Shown one piece after another: positions 32,054 to 33,722 of a DNA stretch of 33,722 nucleotides. Made by a program: the position numbers and the translations under genes. Under the pieces are notes generated by a model that saw nothing but the letters and a program-made list of their open reading frames with translations, did no database searches and was not told where the DNA came from. Numbering within the stretch: position 1 is the stretch's first letter; each line of letters starts with the position of its first letter. Origin of the DNA: an uncultured Acidobacteriia bacterium (GTDB lineage Bacteria > Acidobacteriota > Terriglobia > Bryobacterales > Bryobacteraceae); assembly GCA_903909435.1 (NCBI GenBank), contig CAIVVT010000113.1:1-33722 (forward strand), read 5' to 3'.

Positions 32054-32328
32054 CCAAGAGGAACTATGTTAACCGGCACACGTGGATCACGGAGCTCGCG
32101 AAGAGCGGGGCCGGTGGCCAGACCACTATGGGAATCGCCGTGCACGTCTCACGCGGGATGCTAGCTCGCTTTCGCACATCCGTATGGAAGTCAAGCGCAC
32201 GCCCCTGGAAGGCATCGTGAGCGAGCCAGAGCCAGTGCCACAAGCCCAGCCAGCTCGCATCAGAACCGAATCCCGCTGAAACCAGTTGCAGATCGTTCAG
32301 TAGCACGCAGGGCCCTAACCAGCTTTCA

Positions 32329-33102
32329 TCACTCAACGTCCCCACGTTTCAGGTTCGAAAAAACAAGGGGAATCGTCTCCTTCAGTTTCTTATACTCGCC
32401 ACAGAATTCATCAGGATTCTCGGAAAGACGCTTCGCCCGTTCAATTGCCTCCAATGTTTCCTCGCGCGTGACGCGTCCCGGATGCAAACCAAGCTCCCCA
32501 GTTTTGGTTATGTCAACGTAAAAGGCCGATTGCTTCTTCCGCTCAAGCAAACCATCTGCAAGCTTGCGGGCCTTTCCCGTTGACCAATCGTCATCCTTCC
32601 AGGGCTCGCGGAAGCCAAATCTCTCAATTAGTTCATGACGGTAAATATTCAACGCGTCCGCAACATCAGGGGGGAAGAAGACTTCCGGCTCAATAGGCTC
32701 GGGATCGTTTGGATCGGACAAGAGATTTCCCTGCTCGTATCTATCCAGGCGCCTTTGCGACCACGCCATCCATTGATTGTGCTGCGCTTGATGGCGTTCT
32801 GTTCGCTCAACGCGGTTGTCCCAATCAAAGATTGGGAGCCATTCCAATACCAGTGCCAGCAGGTGTTTGCATTGGTGACTGGCCATCGACCGTTGAACCT
32901 CTGGCAGCCAGGGTAGGGCTTCGTCCAGGACAAGCCGGAGTAAAAAAGCCTTAGAGAACTCCTCTTGAGCAAGCACAGAGAGAGCAAGCGCGGTTGAGAA
33001 CCGATCCCAACCAAACAGAAGTTCTGCATCACCAAGAAGCATCTTGCCGTTTGCTATGACTGCATCAATGGACTTTGAGAGGACTTCAGCTTTGGGCGGC
33101 AT
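32329..33102 (-). CDS. AbiV-like HEPN abortive infection protein
   Basis: A 257-aa mostly helical protein. The segment 'ALALSVLAQEEFSKAFLL' (about 38-55) is the hallmark of AbiV-type HEPN proteins, where 'EExxKA' sits in the helix after a cluster of small residues. The rest includes acidic and aromatic helices ('DPNDPEPIEPEVFFPPD', 'ERFGFREPWKDDDW'). AbiV of lactococci blocks phage translation; the activity of this distant relative is unknown. AAGGA 8 bp before the ATG supports the start. It sits alone between the recombinase cassette and tRNA-Asn, a typical cargo position for a defence gene. I am fairly sure of the HEPN/AbiV relationship, less of the function. Confidence 0.7.
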   Translation of the reverse strand: MPPKAEVLSKSIDAVIANGKMLLGDAELLFGWDRFSTALALSVLAQEEFSKAFLLRLVLDEALPWLPEVQRSMASHQCKHLLALVLEWLPIFDWDNRVERTERHQAQHNQWMAWSQRRLDRYEQGNLLSDPNDPEPIEPEVFFPPDVADALNIYRHELIERFGFREPWKDDDWSTGKARKLADGLLERKKQSAFYVDITKTGELGLHPGRVTREETLEAIERAKRLSENPDEFCGEYKKLKETIPLVFSNLKRGDVE

Positions 33103-33332
33103 CTTACGTTTCCTTCGATATCAGTATGATGCTCTCCTCGTCGAACGATAAAGGATTCCCCGAAACCGCTGGGGCTGGATTTTCCAACCTGACAGGGACG
33201 ACGCTGAATCGCGCGTCGGGGACCCTGAGAATGGGGCTGAGAATTGCGCTCACACGCTACACCTTCCGCTACAGTGGATGAATTCTGCGGTGAGTTCATT
33301 GGCAACAAAGCGCATTAGCCGCTTCCATCGGG

Positions 33333-33373
33333 ACGGCTGTTAACCGGACGGATGTAGGTTCGGATCCAACCTG
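33333..33373 (+). pseudogene. degenerate 3' half of tRNA-Asn, possible att relic
   Basis: Aligned to the tRNA-Asn gene at the window end (minus strand 33722 to 33682), 34 of 41 positions match without gaps. The anticodon loop CTGTTAA is intact and the T-arm start TGTAGGTTCG is shared. The T stem has an A-A mismatch, the outer anticodon-stem pairs are lost, there is no matching acceptor 5' strand or CCA, and the D-arm half is absent. It therefore cannot be a working tRNA. It points the opposite way to the real gene, about 300 bp away. It is best read as a relic of an earlier integration or rearrangement at the tRNA. Confidence 0.65.
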
Positions 33374-33402
33374 GCAGAGCGCGGGCGGCACAGCCCTCTG
33401 TT

Positions 33403-33432
33403 AACATTCGGCGCGAATTCGAAAAGTGGCGA
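33403..33432 (-). promoter_or_regulatory. degenerate copy 3 of the shared promoter box
   Basis: On the minus strand TCGCCA (33427-33432), 18 bp and AATGTT (33403-33408). The spacer shares CTTTTCGAA with copy 2, but the -35 box has lost its consensus. It lies about 300 bp upstream of the AbiV-like gene and may be a weak or dead promoter. Confidence 0.4.
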
Positions 33433-33672
33433 ACGAGGAGGACGGCGACGTTAACCAAACGCCGACACTCTCCGGCGCCGCGGAGAATACGGCCGAGAAG
33501 GGGAGAAGACAGGCTCGCGCACCTTGCCACGCGGACTCTCCTGGATCTATCGCGGAGAGTACGTGTGGCGGCAAACCACTGGTTCAATTGGGGATAATCT
33601 GCGAACTAGACGTGGGTGCGCAAATGGCGTCGCCGTCAACCACTGGGGACTTGAATTGCGTAGAGGAAAGAA

Positions 33673-33722
<50 letters not shown>

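Larger units (their letters stand above)
31920..32328. other. 409-bp region without a convincing gene
   Basis: This stretch between the recombinase operon and the AbiV-like gene holds the promoter at 32024-32053 and the inverted repeat at 31992-32016. A 93-codon minus-strand frame (32064-32345) overlaps the end of the AbiV-like gene, starts with an unsupported GTG and is not called. Confidence 0.5.

Noticed and set aside
32064..32345. 93-aa minus-strand frame overlapping the end of the AbiV-like gene
   Set aside because: GTG start without a ribosome binding site, tryptophan-rich and unlike any family; could be a chance frame.
33054..33308. 84-aa minus-strand frame upstream of and overlapping the AbiV-like gene
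   Set aside because: Starts with an unsupported codon, overlaps a better gene and has low-complexity Ser/Arg/Pro composition.
33333..33373. Functional second tRNA-Asn
   Set aside because: No D arm or acceptor partner strand, mismatched T stem and anticodon stem, and no CCA.

Overview
The window comes from a GC-rich, Gram-negative-type genome, plausibly a soil bacterium. An acidobacterial host such as a Solibacter relative would fit the serine-recombinase cassette, but no sequence here settles the taxon. Almost everything looks accessory: a phage- or ICE-like replication and recombination block, a large DNA-modification defence locus, and an integrase cassette next to a tRNA-Asn gene whose 3' end points into the window.

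Left block (1-13.1 kb, mostly minus strand). One tightly packed operon runs leftward from 13.08 kb: an AlpA-like DNA-binding protein, a small unknown protein, a sigma-like factor, a PD-(D/E)XK nuclease, a RecA-like AAA protein of the Sak4 type, a DUF669 protein, an ERCC4-family nuclease, a RecD2-like helicase and a CHC2/Toprim primase fused to an AAA ATPase. Neighbouring genes overlap by 4-20 bp or are separated by short gaps holding ribosome binding sites. Just past the primase stop lies an array of ten exact GCGGGGA heptamers and several near matches, in pairs about 10-11 bp apart; it is a candidate replication origin. Further left are an unknown 259-aa protein, a cargo-like group (two membrane proteins on the plus strand and an unknown 275-aa protein on minus), two small unknown genes, and a ParB-domain DNA methyltransferase cut by the window edge.

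Middle block (13.2-29.2 kb). Two unknown genes (394 and 286 aa) run leftward. Divergent from them, a strong sigma70-type promoter starts a plus-strand operon: an SNF2-like helicase with an N-terminal HTH and C-terminal DUF3883, an unknown 541-aa protein with a RelE-like tail, a DUF1156 DNA methyltransferase and a DUF499 ATPase. This matches the helicase-methylase-ATPase (Hma) kind of defence system and is also related to BREX type 3 parts, but without a pglZ gene. After a 177-bp gap follow an AT-richer methyltransferase and a DUF1848 protein with overlapping stop and start codons. That pair has no defence role I know of and is a candidate new module.

Right block (29.2-33.7 kb, minus strand). 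A small ORF, a DUF2924 gene, a large serine recombinase and a small HTH-like gene form an overlapping operon behind a clear promoter. Close relatives of this promoter box occur upstream of a gene at 1.4 kb and in weaker form at 33.4 kb. An AbiV-like HEPN gene follows, then about 570 bp of non-coding DNA carrying a degenerate, inverted copy of the 3' half of tRNA-Asn, and finally the real tRNA-Asn, cut by the window edge. Together the block reads as a tRNA-associated integration hot spot loaded with replication, recombination and antiviral genes.
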